From positions 91,257 to 155,256 of the forward strand of contig JBJDYV010000027.1 in the NCBI GenBank assembly GCA_051867655.1: DNA of 64,000 nt, read 5' to 3'. Both the position numbers and the translations under genes were made by a program. Below, piece by piece: positions 41,181-50,385 of this stretch. Positions within the stretch are counted from its first letter, which is position 1. Each line of letters opens with the position of its first letter. This DNA comes from JAJPXI01 sp051867655. Lineage in GTDB: Bacteria > Bacillota > Clostridia > Oscillospirales > Oscillospiraceae. Under the pieces are notes generated by a model, which was given only the letters and a program-made list of their open reading frames with translations, was not told the origin of the DNA and searched no databases.

Positions 41181-41978
41181 ATGTTATTTTCCGCCAACGA
41201 TCATCGCTATCTGTACGCCAGACCGCCTCTGGTAGAGACCATCTGCCAGCTGCGCTTTCCCACCATCCTGTCCATCGGGGCCAAGGAGCCGGCGGAGTTT
41301 CAGGAGGCCATCCGGGGCGAGTACCCCCGGTACGCCGCCCGCCAGGAATATCCCATGCCCAAACTGACCGGCGCGGGCACTCCCAACCCCTCCGTGCAGC
41401 AGCAGCCCCCCGTCACCAACTACAACTTCGTCTCCCAGGACGGGAAATGGAAAGTCAACCTGACCAATAACTTCATCGCCCTGTCCACCATGAGCTACCG
41501 CCAGTGGGAGGACTTTGCCCAGCGGCTGGACGTCGTTCTGGCCCAGTTCATCCGCATCTACCAGCCCGCCTTTTTTGAGCGCATCGGCCTGCGCTACGTC
41601 AACGCCGTCTCCCGCAAGGCAATGGGGATGGAGGATATGCTCTGGGATGACCTGATCCAGAGCGCCTATGTGGGCGTTCTGGGCGAGCCGGATGTGGACG
41701 AAAAAACGGTCTCCAAGTGCTCCCTGGATGTGGAGATGGCGCTGGACGGAGGCTGCCATATGAAGCTGCACGCCGGGCCCGGTATGCTGAAGCGGGGTGC
41801 GCAGGATGCGCAGAACGAGGTCCGCTTCATTCTGGACGGCGACTTCTCCGCCGCCGGGAATCTGCCCGCCGACCAGATCCCCGCCCGGCTGGAAACTCTG
41901 CACAGCTGGGCCGTCCGCCTCTTCCAGGGTACCATCACCCGGGAGCTGCACGACGCCATGGGCCCCACCCCCCTGTAA
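41181..41978 (+). CDS. TIGR04255-family protein
   Basis: A 265-residue soluble protein. The N-terminal YARPPLVETICQLRFPTIL and the middle FFERIGLRYVNAVSRKA match the uncharacterised TIGR04255 family, which is found sporadically in bacteria and sometimes near defence or toxin-antitoxin genes. No catalytic motif is visible. AAAGGAAGG precedes the ATG. It starts an operon with a frameshifted acetyltransferase and two NAD-salvage genes (18 bases to the next gene). Role unknown. Confidence 0.78.
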   Translation: MLFSANDHRYLYARPPLVETICQLRFPTILSIGAKEPAEFQEAIRGEYPRYAARQEYPMPKLTGAGTPNPSVQQQPPVTNYNFVSQDGKWKVNLTNNFIALSTMSYRQWEDFAQRLDVVLAQFIRIYQPAFFERIGLRYVNAVSRKAMGMEDMLWDDLIQSAYVGVLGEPDVDEKTVSKCSLDVEMALDGGCHMKLHAGPGMLKRGAQDAQNEVRFILDGDFSAAGNLPADQIPARLETLHSWAVRLFQGTITRELHDAMGPTPL

Positions 41979-41996
41979 GGAAGAAGAGAATCCCCT

Positions 41997-42501
41997 ATGA
42001 CAACCGTACGTCTCGCGCGCCGGTCCGAGCTGGACGCGATCTGGGCTCTGGTGCAGCGCGCTGTCGCCCGTATGCATGAGCGGGGCAACGACCAATGGGG
42101 CGACCAATACCCCGCTCGTGAAGACTTCGCGGCAGATATCGAACAGGGTGAGCTCTGGTGCGTCACGGATGACTCCGACGCCGTTCTGGGCGTAGCCGCC
42201 GTGATCTGCCGGCATGAGCCGGACTACGCCGATGTCCCCTTCCGCAAGCCGGAGCCGGCACTGTCCATGCACCGGGTCGCCGGTAGACCCCGCGCAGGAG
42301 GGGCGCGGTGTGGGGTCCGCCCTGTTCGCCCAGTTCGAACGCCTGGGCCGCGAGCGGGGCGTGGAGGCCCTGCGCATTGACACGTATTCCCGCAACGACC
42401 GGATGCAGTTTCTGATCCAAAAGCACGGCTTTGACTACGTGGGCGACACCCATTATCCCCGGCGCCCGCTCCCCTATCACTGCTACGAAAAGCTCCTGTA
42501 A
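41997..42501 (+). pseudogene. GNAT-family N-acetyltransferase with a +1 frameshift
   Basis: The first ~95 codons encode a GNAT N-terminus (TTVRLARRSELDAIWALVQR ... ALSMHRVA). The remaining acetyl-CoA site continues in the +1 frame as VDPAQEGRGVGSALFAQFER, then the family C-terminus to CYEKLL at 42501. The expected join MHRVA-VDPAQEGRG is restored by removing one G in CGG at 42281-42283. Read without a shift, the frame ends at 42380 in an unrelated Arg/Pro-rich tail. It is either a recently inactivated gene, a sequencing error or a programmed shift; no slippery heptamer is evident, so inactivation or error is more likely. The gene lies 12 bases before the nicotinamidase-like gene. Confidence 0.85.
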
Positions 42502-42513
42502 GGAGGAGAAACC

Positions 42514-43047
42514 ATGAAGCGATTGCTGATCGTCGTGGACTATCAGAATGATTTTGTCAGCGGCTCCCTGGGTTTTCCCGGCGCGGAAAAGCTGGCCAGG
42601 CCCATCGCCCAGCGTATCCGGGAGTACCGCACCGCCGGCGGCGATGTCATCTTTACCTTTGACACCCACGGCCCCGGCTATCTGGACACCCAGGAGGGCC
42701 GCAAGCTGCCCGTCCCCCACTGCGTCCGGGACACCGACGGCTGGGAACTGTACGGAGCGGTGGCCGGGGCCGCCCGGGCCGAAGACAAGGTCTTCCGCAA
42801 GCCCACTTTCCCCTCCCTGGAGCTGGGCAAGTGGCTGGAGGGGCGCGAATACGCCCAGGTGGAGCTGTGCGGACTGGTCAGCAACATCTGCGTGCTGTCC
42901 AACGCCGTCATCGTCAAAGCCGCCCTGCCCGAGGCCGAAATCATCGTGGACGCGAATCTGACCGCCTCCGGCGACCCCATTCTCCATGAAAAGGCCCTGG
43001 ATGTCCTGGAAGGCATTCAGGTCACTGTTCTCAATCGGAAGGAGTAA
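42514..43047 (+). CDS. nicotinamidase-like cysteine hydrolase (isochorismatase superfamily)
   Basis: A 177-residue cytoplasmic amidohydrolase. The catalytic triad positions are visible: Asp in LIVVDYQNDFVSG (residue 9), Lys in VFRKPTFPSL and Cys in LCGLVSNICVLSNA. The position six bases upstream of pncB strongly suggests it deamidates nicotinamide to nicotinate for NAD salvage (PncA role), although the metal-site Asp-x-His-x2-His pattern of classical PncA is only partly evident (DTHGPG). Related enzymes hydrolyse isochorismate or ureidoacrylate, so the name rests on sequence plus context. Confidence 0.85.
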   Translation: MKRLLIVVDYQNDFVSGSLGFPGAEKLARPIAQRIREYRTAGGDVIFTFDTHGPGYLDTQEGRKLPVPHCVRDTDGWELYGAVAGAARAEDKVFRKPTFPSLELGKWLEGREYAQVELCGLVSNICVLSNAVIVKAALPEAEIIVDANLTASGDPILHEKALDVLEGIQVTVLNRKE

Positions 43048-43053
43048 AAACCG

Positions 43054-44496
43054 ATGAAGCATCATATCAACTACACCATGCTCTGCGATTTCTACGAGCT
43101 GACCATGGGCAACGGCTATCTGCGCACCGGCCTGGGTGACCGTATCTGCTATTTCGACCTGTTTTTCCGCAATGTGCCCGACGGAGGCGGCTTCGCCATC
43201 GCCGCCGGACTGGACCGGGTGGTGGAATACATCCAGAACCTGGCCTTTGACGAGGAGGACATTGATTATCTGCGCGGCAAGAACTGCTTCTCCGAGGAAT
43301 TTCTGACCTACCTGCGGAATTTTCAATTCACCGGCGACATTTGGGCGGTCCCGGAGGGCACCCCCATCTTCCCCGGGGAGCCCATTCTGACCGTGCGCGC
43401 GCCCGCCATCCAGGCGCAGTTTGTGGAGACTTTCCTGCTGCTGACCGTCAACCACCAGTCCCTGATCGCCACCAAGTCCAACCGGATCGTGCGCGCCGCC
43501 CAGGGCAGGCCGGTGGCGGAGTTCGGCTCCCGCCGGGCCCAGGGCGCCGACGGCGCTCTGCTGGGCGCCCGCGCGTCCTATATCGCAGGCTGTTCCGCCA
43601 CCGCCTGCACCATGTCCGACCTCTGGTACGGCTGCCCCGCCACCGGCACCATGGCCCACTCCTGGGTTCAGATGTTCGACGATGAGTACACCGCCTTCAA
43701 GACCTACTGCGAGCTGTACCCCCACTCCGCCACCCTGCTGGTGGACACCTACAATGTGCTCAAGTCCGGCATTCCCAACGCCATCCGGGCCTTCAAGGAA
43801 GTTCTCCTCCCCCAGGGGATCACCGAATGCGGCATCCGCATCGACTCGGGCGATCTGACCTATCTGTCCAAGCGGGCCCGCCGTATGCTGGATGACGCAG
43901 GGCTGCCCCAGTGCAAGATCGTGGTCTCCAACTCCCTGGATGAATACATCATTCAGGATCTGCTGGCCCAGGGCGCGCAGATCGACTCCTTCGGCGTGGG
44001 CGAGCGGCTGATCACCTCCAAGAGTGAGCCCGTGTTCGGCGGCGTGTACAAGCTGGCCGCCATCGAGGCCCCTGACGGCACCATCATTCCCAAGATCAAG
44101 GTCAGCGAAAACTCCGCCAAGATCACCACGCCCCACTTCAAGTCGGTCTACCGCCTGTTTGAGAAGGATTCGGGCAAGGCCATTGCCGACCTGCTGACCC
44201 TCCGGGACGAGGCCATCGACGAAAGCCAGCCGCTGGAGATCTTCGACCCCGCCGCCACCTGGAAGCGCAAGACGCTGACCGATTTTACCGCCAAGCCGCT
44301 GCTGGAGCCGATCTTCCTGGGCGGCAAGCTGGTCTATCAGGTGCCCTCCATTCAAGAGAGCCGCGCCTACTGCGCCCAGCAGATCGACACCCTTTGGGAC
44401 GAGGTCAAGCGGTTTGAAAATCCCCATAACTATTATGTGGACCTATCCCAGAAGCTTTGGGACATCAAGCAGGAGCTGCTGCGCAAGAATTCTTAA
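43054..44496 (+). CDS. pncB: nicotinate phosphoribosyltransferase
   Basis: A 480-residue enzyme that converts nicotinate and PRPP to nicotinate mononucleotide, the committed step of the Preiss-Handler NAD salvage route. MLCDFYELTMGNGYL at the N-terminus, AEFGSRRAQGADGALLGARA, the catalytic-His region TGTMAHSWVQMF, and IRIDSGDLTYLSKRARRMLD are family blocks. Length fits the long PncB type found in Firmicutes. It is the last gene of the operon, followed by a strong terminator. Confidence 0.96.
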   Translation: MKHHINYTMLCDFYELTMGNGYLRTGLGDRICYFDLFFRNVPDGGGFAIAAGLDRVVEYIQNLAFDEEDIDYLRGKNCFSEEFLTYLRNFQFTGDIWAVPEGTPIFPGEPILTVRAPAIQAQFVETFLLLTVNHQSLIATKSNRIVRAAQGRPVAEFGSRRAQGADGALLGARASYIAGCSATACTMSDLWYGCPATGTMAHSWVQMFDDEYTAFKTYCELYPHSATLLVDTYNVLKSGIPNAIRAFKEVLLPQGITECGIRIDSGDLTYLSKRARRMLDDAGLPQCKIVVSNSLDEYIIQDLLAQGAQIDSFGVGERLITSKSEPVFGGVYKLAAIEAPDGTIIPKIKVSENSAKITTPHFKSVYRLFEKDSGKAIADLLTLRDEAIDESQPLEIFDPAATWKRKTLTDFTAKPLLEPIFLGGKLVYQVPSIQESRAYCAQQIDTLWDEVKRFENPHNYYVDLSQKLWDIKQELLRKNS

Positions 44497-44507
44497 CCAA
44501 GCAAGAA

Positions 44508-44541
44508 ACGGGGCGGGCCGTCTGGCCCGCCCCGTACTTTA
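44508..44541. terminator. intrinsic terminator after pncB
   Basis: ACGGGGCGGGCC / GGCCCGCCCCGT stem with GTCT loop, then TACTTTATT. It sits between convergent genes. Confidence 0.85.
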
Positions 44542-45996
44542 TTCCTCTTCTGTATCTTCTTTCAAATCATCGGCCGTCAGCGCCATCAGGTCCTCCTTGG
44601 TGGGGCTTTCCAGCGCTGCCACCCGGTTGGACTGGCGGGCCACCCCCCGCTCGAAGATGTTGCGCACATCGCGGGCGTTGCCGAAGTTCTCGTCCCGCTC
44701 CTCGTAGAGCCGGTCAAACAGCTGTACGGCGTACTTTTCCGTCTCCTCATCCAGCGTGTAGCCGTTCTTGTCACACATGGACCGGAAAATTTTCATCAGT
44801 TCCGGACCTGTGTAGTCCTCAAAATAGAAATACTTGTTGAACCGGCTCTCCAGGCCGGGGTTGGAGTGGATGAACTGGCCCATCAGGTCCGTGTACCCGG
44901 CCACGATGACGATCAAATCCGCCCGGTGGTCCTCCATGCCCTTGAGCAGAGTCTCCACCGCCTCCTTGCCGAAGTCGTTGGGGGCGTCCACGTTGGTCAG
45001 GGCGTAGGCCTCGTCGATAAAGAGCACCCCGCCCAGGGCCTTCTGGATGACCTCGCCGGTCTTCAATGCGGTCTGGCCCACGAAGCCGGCCACCAGTCCG
45101 GAGCGGTCCACCTCCACGAGCTGGCCCTTGGACAGCACGCCGATGGCGTGGTAGATCTTGGCCAGCAGCCGGGCCACCGTGGTCTTGCCGGTGCCCGGAT
45201 TGCCCATGAAGACCAGATGCAGGCTCATGGGCGGCACGGGCAGCCCCGCCTCCTGGCGCAGCTTGCGCACCTTGACCAGGTTGATCAGGCTCTTGACGTC
45301 CTCCTTGACCTTGTCCAGGCCGCAGAGGGAGTCCAGTTCCGCCAACAGCTCCTCCAGGGACTGCTCGGGCTCGGCGGGGACCTCCTCCGCCTTTTTCTCC
45401 TGCGCACCCTCTCCCTGGGCGGCGGGGGCGGCCACCGGACCGCTGCCCCCCTTTTCCACCACGGAGCCATCGGGCCGGCGGGTGACGAAATCCTTGACGT
45501 CCAGCGGCGTCTTCCCCCCGGAGACACCCGCCGCGTCGCAGCAGGCGGTCAATATGTCGGCACAGTTGTTGACAAATCCAGCCTCCGCCTCACTGACGAT
45601 GCCGTCCACGGCGGCGAACAGGAGCAGCATCAGGGTAAACGTGTCCACAAACCGGCGGGAGATCGCGCCGCCTGTTTGCACGTCGCTGTCCACCATACGG
45701 CGGAAAAAGTCCGGCGTCTGAAAGCCGGGGTAGTCGGCCACCTGCGTACACAGCTCCCAGTACAGGATCGCGGGCACCGGGCTTCCCTGGGCGTAGATGG
45801 CATTGTGATACTCCACATGGAGCGGGGTCAGGCCGCCGTCCTGCTGCCAAAGCCCAACCGCGCAGCGGCGCATAAAGCCGTCGCTCTCCCGGCCGAAGAC
45901 CGCCCGGATCGCCGGGTCCGGAATGTGCCGCCGGAAAGCGCTCATGGCCTCGTTGTACTGTTTGTGGACCGCTGCCGCGGAAAGGGGAGTTTTCAT
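44539..45996 (-). CDS. AAA+ ATPase, SpoVK/CbxX-like, with TerB-like N-terminal region
   Basis: A 485-residue protein. The N-terminal ~190 residues are helical and include LFAAVDGIVSEAEAGFVNNC, which resembles the acidic TerB/DjlA motif. A charged, Ala/Glu-rich linker (about 170-210) leads to a CbxX/CfqX-type AAA+ domain: Walker A FMGNPGTGKTTVARLLAK, Walker B GGVLFIDEAYAL, sensor and Arg-finger region NPGLESRFNKYFYFEDY. Such ATPases include SpoVK of Bacillus and type VII EccA. The ATG at 45996 has AAAGAGGTGA upstream. It is a single-gene unit; partner unknown. Confidence 0.85.
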   Translation of the reverse strand: MKTPLSAAAVHKQYNEAMSAFRRHIPDPAIRAVFGRESDGFMRRCAVGLWQQDGGLTPLHVEYHNAIYAQGSPVPAILYWELCTQVADYPGFQTPDFFRRMVDSDVQTGGAISRRFVDTFTLMLLLFAAVDGIVSEAEAGFVNNCADILTACCDAAGVSGGKTPLDVKDFVTRRPDGSVVEKGGSGPVAAPAAQGEGAQEKKAEEVPAEPEQSLEELLAELDSLCGLDKVKEDVKSLINLVKVRKLRQEAGLPVPPMSLHLVFMGNPGTGKTTVARLLAKIYHAIGVLSKGQLVEVDRSGLVAGFVGQTALKTGEVIQKALGGVLFIDEAYALTNVDAPNDFGKEAVETLLKGMEDHRADLIVIVAGYTDLMGQFIHSNPGLESRFNKYFYFEDYTGPELMKIFRSMCDKNGYTLDEETEKYAVQLFDRLYEERDENFGNARDVRNIFERGVARQSNRVAALESPTKEDLMALTADDLKEDTEEE

Positions 45997-46085
45997 GGTT
46001 CCGGTCACCTCTTTGTCCCATATTATACGGAAATTACTTCCGGTGGTCAAGCAGAAAGAAAGGTGACATAATTCCTATTTTTTCG

Positions 46086-46114
46086 TTGACGAAATGAACA
46101 AAACCGTGTAGTAT
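46086..46114 (+). promoter_or_regulatory. sigma-A promoter for 46149 gene
   Basis: TTGACG (46086-46091), 17-base spacer, TAGTAT (46109-46114). Confidence 0.7.
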
Positions 46115-46148
46115 GGAAGGGTAAATGTTGTACTTTGGGGGGATAACG

Positions 46149-47150
46149 ATGGCAGCCAACCGCAAACCCGGTTCCCGGCCCGGCCTGATTCACTGTGAAA
46201 ACTGCGGCGAAGATTACTCCGCCTCGTATCGCCGCTGTCCGTTCTGCGACGAATATGCTGAATACGAAGATTCCTACGCGCGGCCGGAGCGTACCTCCTC
46301 GCGCAGCAGCGGCGGCGGAAAACGTCTGGCCCAGTCCAAGCGGCGGGGCGGCGGCTATACCAGGACCTCCCCCCTGAAAGTCATCTCCATCATCATCTCC
46401 CTGGCGGTCATTTTGTTTGCCGCCTGGATCGTTGTGACCAAGGTCATGCCGATGGTCCAGCGCGGGGATGTCGGCACGGTGGATCCCAACAGCAGCCCCA
46501 GCAGCAATTCCGCTTCCGATCCCACGCCGGACTCCTCCCCGGATGCAAGCCCCGACATCAGCGAGCAACCCGCCGTCTCCCCTGCGCCGGGCACGTCCGC
46601 CGCGCCCTCCTCCGATACGGCCACCGGCTTCACCCTGAACAAGTCTGAGTTCGCTTTCAGCGACCAATGGCCCAATCCGATTACCTTGGAAGTGACCTTT
46701 ACCCCCGCCGGTTCCACCGCCACCATCACCTGGACCAGCAGCGATCCCGACGTCGCCTCGGTGGATGAGAACGGCACGGTCAGCCACGGGAGCAAGCGGG
46801 GCTCCGCCACCATCACGGCCGCGATGTCCAACGGCGTGACCCAGACCTGCACGGTCTACAACCAGCTCAGCAATCTGAGCACATCCGGCAGCAACGGCGG
46901 GAACAGCACGACCGCCTCCACGAACTACACGATCAACAATCCTGACTTCACCTTTGATCACCTGGGCGAAACCTATCAGCTGAAGGTCAAGAACTACACC
47001 GGCGGCGTCACCTGGTCCAGCAGCAACACCAGTGTGGCCACCGTCAGCAGCAACGGCACCTGCACCGCTGTGGGCAGCGGCAAATGCACCGTTACCGGAA
47101 CGCTGGACGACGGCTCCAAGGTAACAGCCATTGTGCGCGTCAGCTTATGA
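46149..47150 (+). CDS. zinc-ribbon, single-TM protein with two bacterial Ig-like (Big2) domains
   Basis: A 333-residue protein. The cytoplasmic N-terminus has a zinc ribbon (Cys16-x2-Cys19, Cys30-x2-Cys33). A membrane helix (about 76-97, LKVISIIISLAVILFAAWIVV) follows, then a Ser/Pro/Asp-rich stalk (about 110-155), and two Ig-like Big2 units with the signatures ITWTSSDPDVASVDENGTVS and VTWSSSNTSVATVSSNGTCT. It is probably anchored with the Ig-like domains outside, for cell-surface binding. Proteins of this plan are frequent in Oscillospiraceae; no specific function is known. Confidence 0.85.
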   Translation: MAANRKPGSRPGLIHCENCGEDYSASYRRCPFCDEYAEYEDSYARPERTSSRSSGGGKRLAQSKRRGGGYTRTSPLKVISIIISLAVILFAAWIVVTKVMPMVQRGDVGTVDPNSSPSSNSASDPTPDSSPDASPDISEQPAVSPAPGTSAAPSSDTATGFTLNKSEFAFSDQWPNPITLEVTFTPAGSTATITWTSSDPDVASVDENGTVSHGSKRGSATITAAMSNGVTQTCTVYNQLSNLSTSGSNGGNSTTASTNYTINNPDFTFDHLGETYQLKVKNYTGGVTWSSSNTSVATVSSNGTCTAVGSGKCTVTGTLDDGSKVTAIVRVSL

Positions 47151-47160
47151 ACACAACTTA

Positions 47161-47206
47161 AAAAACGGCGGACAGCAAATGAACGCTGTCCGCCGTTTTT
47201 TGTTTT
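47161..47206. terminator. bidirectional intrinsic terminator
   Basis: AAAAACGGCGGACAGC / GCTGTCCGCCGTTTTT stem between convergent genes, with T runs for both strands. Confidence 0.92.
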
Positions 47207-47219
47207 CATTTTTAAAGGC

Positions 47220-48338
47220 TTATTCCTTTTCGTCCAATCTGCGGTGCACGTCCCTGCGCAGCAGGGTGTAGAGCACCGACGCGACGGGCACGCTGACCAG
47301 CATCCCCACGAAGCCGAACAGACTGCCGCCCACGGTGACCGCCGCCAGCACCCAGATACCGGGCAGGCCCACGGAGGTACCCACCACCCGGGGATAGATC
47401 AGGTTGCCCTCCACCTGCTGCAGGATGACCAGGAAGATCAGGAAGGTCAGCGCCTGCACCGGGGACACCATGACCAGCAGCAGAGCAGACAGGATGGCGC
47501 CCAGGTACGCGCCCGCCACCGGGATCAGGGCGGACACGCCCACGATCACGCCGATCAGCGGCGCGTAGGACAGGCGCAGCACCGTCATCCCCAGGAAGCA
47601 GAGGAAGCCCAGAATACACGCCTCGATCAGTTGGCCGGAGACGAACTTGGTAAAGGTGTCGGCGGTCAGCTGGCACACGTCGAAGACCACCCGGCTGACC
47701 CGCTCGGGCAGATAGGCTTTGATTACCCGCCGGCACTGGGAAAGCAGGGTGTCGCTCCCCGAGAGCATGTAGATGGAAAACACGAAGGCGAGCACACCCG
47801 TCACCACAATGCTGACCACCGTACTGGTGATGGACAGCAGCTGGGGCAGCGCGGAGGTCGCCGCCTCCAGGATCTTGCCCAGCAGATCCTGGAGGGTTTT
47901 GGACAGGTTGCTCAGGTCCAGGGACTCCAGCATTTCCAGGTCCAGCCTGGCCAGCAGGGCGTTGATCCACCCCTGGAGCTGGGTAATATAGCCGCCCACA
48001 TTGGACAGGAACAGCTCCAGACTGTCGATGACCTGCGGCACAATGAACGCGATGATGGCGGCAATGGCCAGCACCAGGACCGCGTAGGCCGAGATCACCG
48101 CCAGCGGCCGGACCAGCTTTGCCGCCCGGCCCTTCAGGCCGCGGGCATACAGCCGGTGGAAAAACCGGCAGGGCCGGTTGAGGACAAAAGCGATGGCAAA
48201 CCCGATGAAAATGGACTTGAAGCTGCCCAGCACCTTACCCAGCAGCCCGGTCAGGTCGTCAAAACGCACGATGACCAGGATCAGGACCACCGTATAGGTG
48301 ATCAGCAGGATCAGGCGTTTGAAGAGCTTTTTATCCAT
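47220..48338 (-). CDS. AI-2E-family transporter
   Basis: A 372-residue polytopic membrane protein of the AI-2E (UPF0118/TqsA-YdiK) family with about eight hydrophobic segments. Conserved late blocks are YAPLIGVIVGVSALIPVAGA, YLGAILSALLLVMVSPVQAL and LQQVEGNLIYPRVVGTSVGL. Members have been linked to autoinducer-2 export and Na+(Li+)/H+ antiport; the substrate of this one cannot be stated. It shares a bidirectional terminator with the convergent Ig-like gene. Confidence 0.9.
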   Translation of the reverse strand: MDKKLFKRLILLITYTVVLILVIVRFDDLTGLLGKVLGSFKSIFIGFAIAFVLNRPCRFFHRLYARGLKGRAAKLVRPLAVISAYAVLVLAIAAIIAFIVPQVIDSLELFLSNVGGYITQLQGWINALLARLDLEMLESLDLSNLSKTLQDLLGKILEAATSALPQLLSITSTVVSIVVTGVLAFVFSIYMLSGSDTLLSQCRRVIKAYLPERVSRVVFDVCQLTADTFTKFVSGQLIEACILGFLCFLGMTVLRLSYAPLIGVIVGVSALIPVAGAYLGAILSALLLVMVSPVQALTFLIFLVILQQVEGNLIYPRVVGTSVGLPGIWVLAAVTVGGSLFGFVGMLVSVPVASVLYTLLRRDVHRRLDEKE

Positions 48339-48416
48339 AAGACACCACCCAAAAACAGGATGTCAACAATGTACCATGAACGCAGTGGAAAATCAATTAA
48401 CAAATTTCCGTTGCTG

Positions 48417-49277
48417 TCAATGCACGTCGTCGCCGCGGCGGGCCTCCACATTCATCTGCCGCTTGCGCTGGGAGGAATAGGTCAGTTTCTCTTCCAGCTT
48501 TTCCACGTCGCCCGCCTCCAGCACCTCGCGGTAGGCGCGCAGGTTGTCCTCCAGCCGGCGGATGACCTTGGTCAGGGCCGGGGCATTGAGAGAAAACAGC
48601 TCGCTCCACAGGGGCACGTCCAGCGCCGCCACACGGGTGCAGTCCCGGAAGGAGCCGCCCTCAAACCCCTTGCAGTCAAACAGGTCGGGATCGTCGCACA
48701 CCGCCACAGCCATGACGTGCATGACCTGGCTGGTGTAGGCGATGATGGCGTCGTGCTTTTCCGGAGTAGTGTTGACCACATCGCGGAACCCCATGTGCTT
48801 TGCCATGCGCTCCATCAGGGCCACATGCTCCGGGGAGCTTTCGTCCCGGGGCGTCAGGATAAAGTGGGCGTTCCGGAATAAGGTCGCCTCCGCGTTCTGG
48901 AGTTTGGAGGTCTCCTTGCCCGCCATGGGGTGGCAGCCGATGAAATCCACCTCCGGCGGCAGCACCCGCGCCGCCTCCATGACGGCGGTCTTGATGCCGC
49001 ACACATCGGTCACCAGCGCCCCCGGCTTGAAGTGGTCCTTATGCTCCTCCAGGAATCGGATGATCGCCCTGGGCTGCATACAGAGCCAGACCACATCCGC
49101 CTCGGGCAGGGCCTCCATGGGGTCCAGGGTCACCCGGTCGCAGACCTGACGCTCCACCGCATACTCCAAGGTGCTCTGCGAACGCACCACACCGGTGATG
49201 ACGGCGTCTTCAAATCCCTTCAGCGCCATGGCCAGGGAGCCGCCGATCAGGCCCAGGCCGATCACTGCAATGTTCAT
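48417..49277 (-). CDS. tyrA: prephenate dehydrogenase
   Basis: A 286-residue NAD(P)-dependent enzyme that oxidatively decarboxylates prephenate to 4-hydroxyphenylpyruvate for tyrosine synthesis. The Rossmann motif AVIGLGLIGGSLAMALKG is at the N-terminus, and IGCHPMAGKETSKLQNA carries the catalytic His. No ACT regulatory domain is attached, so control probably lies at aroF and at transcription. The ATG at 49277 overlaps the aroF stop by one base, which shows translational coupling. Confidence 0.95.
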   Translation of the reverse strand: MNIAVIGLGLIGGSLAMALKGFEDAVITGVVRSQSTLEYAVERQVCDRVTLDPMEALPEADVVWLCMQPRAIIRFLEEHKDHFKPGALVTDVCGIKTAVMEAARVLPPEVDFIGCHPMAGKETSKLQNAEATLFRNAHFILTPRDESSPEHVALMERMAKHMGFRDVVNTTPEKHDAIIAYTSQVMHVMAVAVCDDPDLFDCKGFEGGSFRDCTRVAALDVPLWSELFSLNAPALTKVIRRLEDNLRAYREVLEAGDVEKLEEKLTYSSQRKRQMNVEARRGDDVH

Positions 49278-50293
49278 CACAGGCTTCTCCCCACGCACTC
49301 CGCGATGGGAGCCAACTTGCCCATCAGGTCGTCAAACTGGGCGGGCGTAATGGACTGGGCGCCGTCGCACAAGGCGTTCTTCGGGTCGTTGTGCACCTCG
49401 ATGATCAGGCCGTCGGCACCGGCGGCTACGGCCGCCAGAGCCATGCGCTCCACCATCCAGGCCCGGCCGCAGGCATGGGAGGGGTCCACCACCACGGGCA
49501 GGTGGGACAAGCTCTTCACTGCCAGCACGGCGGACAGGTCCAGGGTGTTGCGGGTGTAGGTTTCGAAGGTGCGGATGCCCCGCTCGCACAGGATGACCTG
49601 GTCGTTGCCGCCCGCCATGATGTACTCGGCGCTCATCAGCCACTCCTCAATGGTGGAGGACAGGCCGCGCTTGAGCAGGACGGGCTTGTGGGTCTTGCCC
49701 ACCTTTTTTAGCAGGTCGAAATTCTGCATGTTGCGGGCGCCGATCTGGATCACGTCCACGCACTCCTCAAAGATGGGCAGCTGGTCGGCGCTCATCAGCT
49801 CGGTGACGATGGGCAGGTCGGTGGCCTGCCGGGCCTCGTTCAGCAGGCGCAGGCCGTCCAGACCCATGCCCTGGAAGGAGTAGGGCGAGGTGCGGGGCTT
49901 GTACGCGCCCCCGCGCATGGCGTGCGCGCCCGAGGCCTTGACCGCCTGCGCGACCCCCACGATCTGCGCCTCGCTCTCCACCGAGCAGGGGCCGGCGATG
50001 ATCGTCAGCTTCTTTCCGCCCACTTCCACGCCGTGGCCGATGTCGATGACGGAATCGTCGGGATGGTACTTGCGGTTGGCCTTCTTGTAGGGCTCGCTGA
50101 CCCGCATGACCCGCTCCACGCCGGGCAGCTGGGCGAGAAATTCCTCATCCAGATTGGCGGCGTTGCCCTCCGCGCCCAGGATCGTGGTCTCGGCGCCCTT
50201 GGACACCATGACCTTGACGCCGCCGCGCTCCATGGCCTGAATGGCCTCCTGCATCTGTTCGGCGGTACAGTTGTTTTTCAATACGACTACCAT
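49277..50293 (-). CDS. aroF: 3-deoxy-7-phosphoheptulonate synthase with N-terminal regulatory domain
   Basis: A 338-residue DAHP synthase of class I-beta, first enzyme of the shikimate pathway (PEP plus erythrose 4-phosphate). The first ~70 residues (VVVLKNNCTAEQMQEAIQAM) form the ferredoxin-like regulatory domain known from the Thermotoga enzyme, where tyrosine or phenylalanine inhibits. The catalytic barrel has IIAGPCSVESEAQIVGVAQA, AMRGGAYKPRTSPYSFQG and VVVDPSHACGRAWMV. The ATG at 50293 follows AAAGGATG. The upstream leader with Tyr codons and a terminator suggests attenuation by tyrosine, matching the pairing with tyrA. Confidence 0.95.
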   Translation of the reverse strand: MVVVLKNNCTAEQMQEAIQAMERGGVKVMVSKGAETTILGAEGNAANLDEEFLAQLPGVERVMRVSEPYKKANRKYHPDDSVIDIGHGVEVGGKKLTIIAGPCSVESEAQIVGVAQAVKASGAHAMRGGAYKPRTSPYSFQGMGLDGLRLLNEARQATDLPIVTELMSADQLPIFEECVDVIQIGARNMQNFDLLKKVGKTHKPVLLKRGLSSTIEEWLMSAEYIMAGGNDQVILCERGIRTFETYTRNTLDLSAVLAVKSLSHLPVVVDPSHACGRAWMVERMALAAVAAGADGLIIEVHNDPKNALCDGAQSITPAQFDDLMGKLAPIAECVGRSL

Positions 50294-50309
50294 AATCAAT
50301 ACATCCTTT

Positions 50310-50353
50310 CAAAATTATAAGACCGCGGCCTCCCATAACGGGCTGCCGCGGTC
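50310..50353 (-). terminator. attenuator-like terminator before aroF
   Basis: On the minus strand GACCGCGGC (50353-50345) pairs with GCCGCGGTC (50329-50321), followed by TTATAATTTT. It is placed between the leader peptide stop and the aroF start, so it would act as a transcription attenuator. Confidence 0.78.
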
Positions 50354-50385
50354 TCTCAGGTTTCCATTGAGCCGTCGTTCACCGT

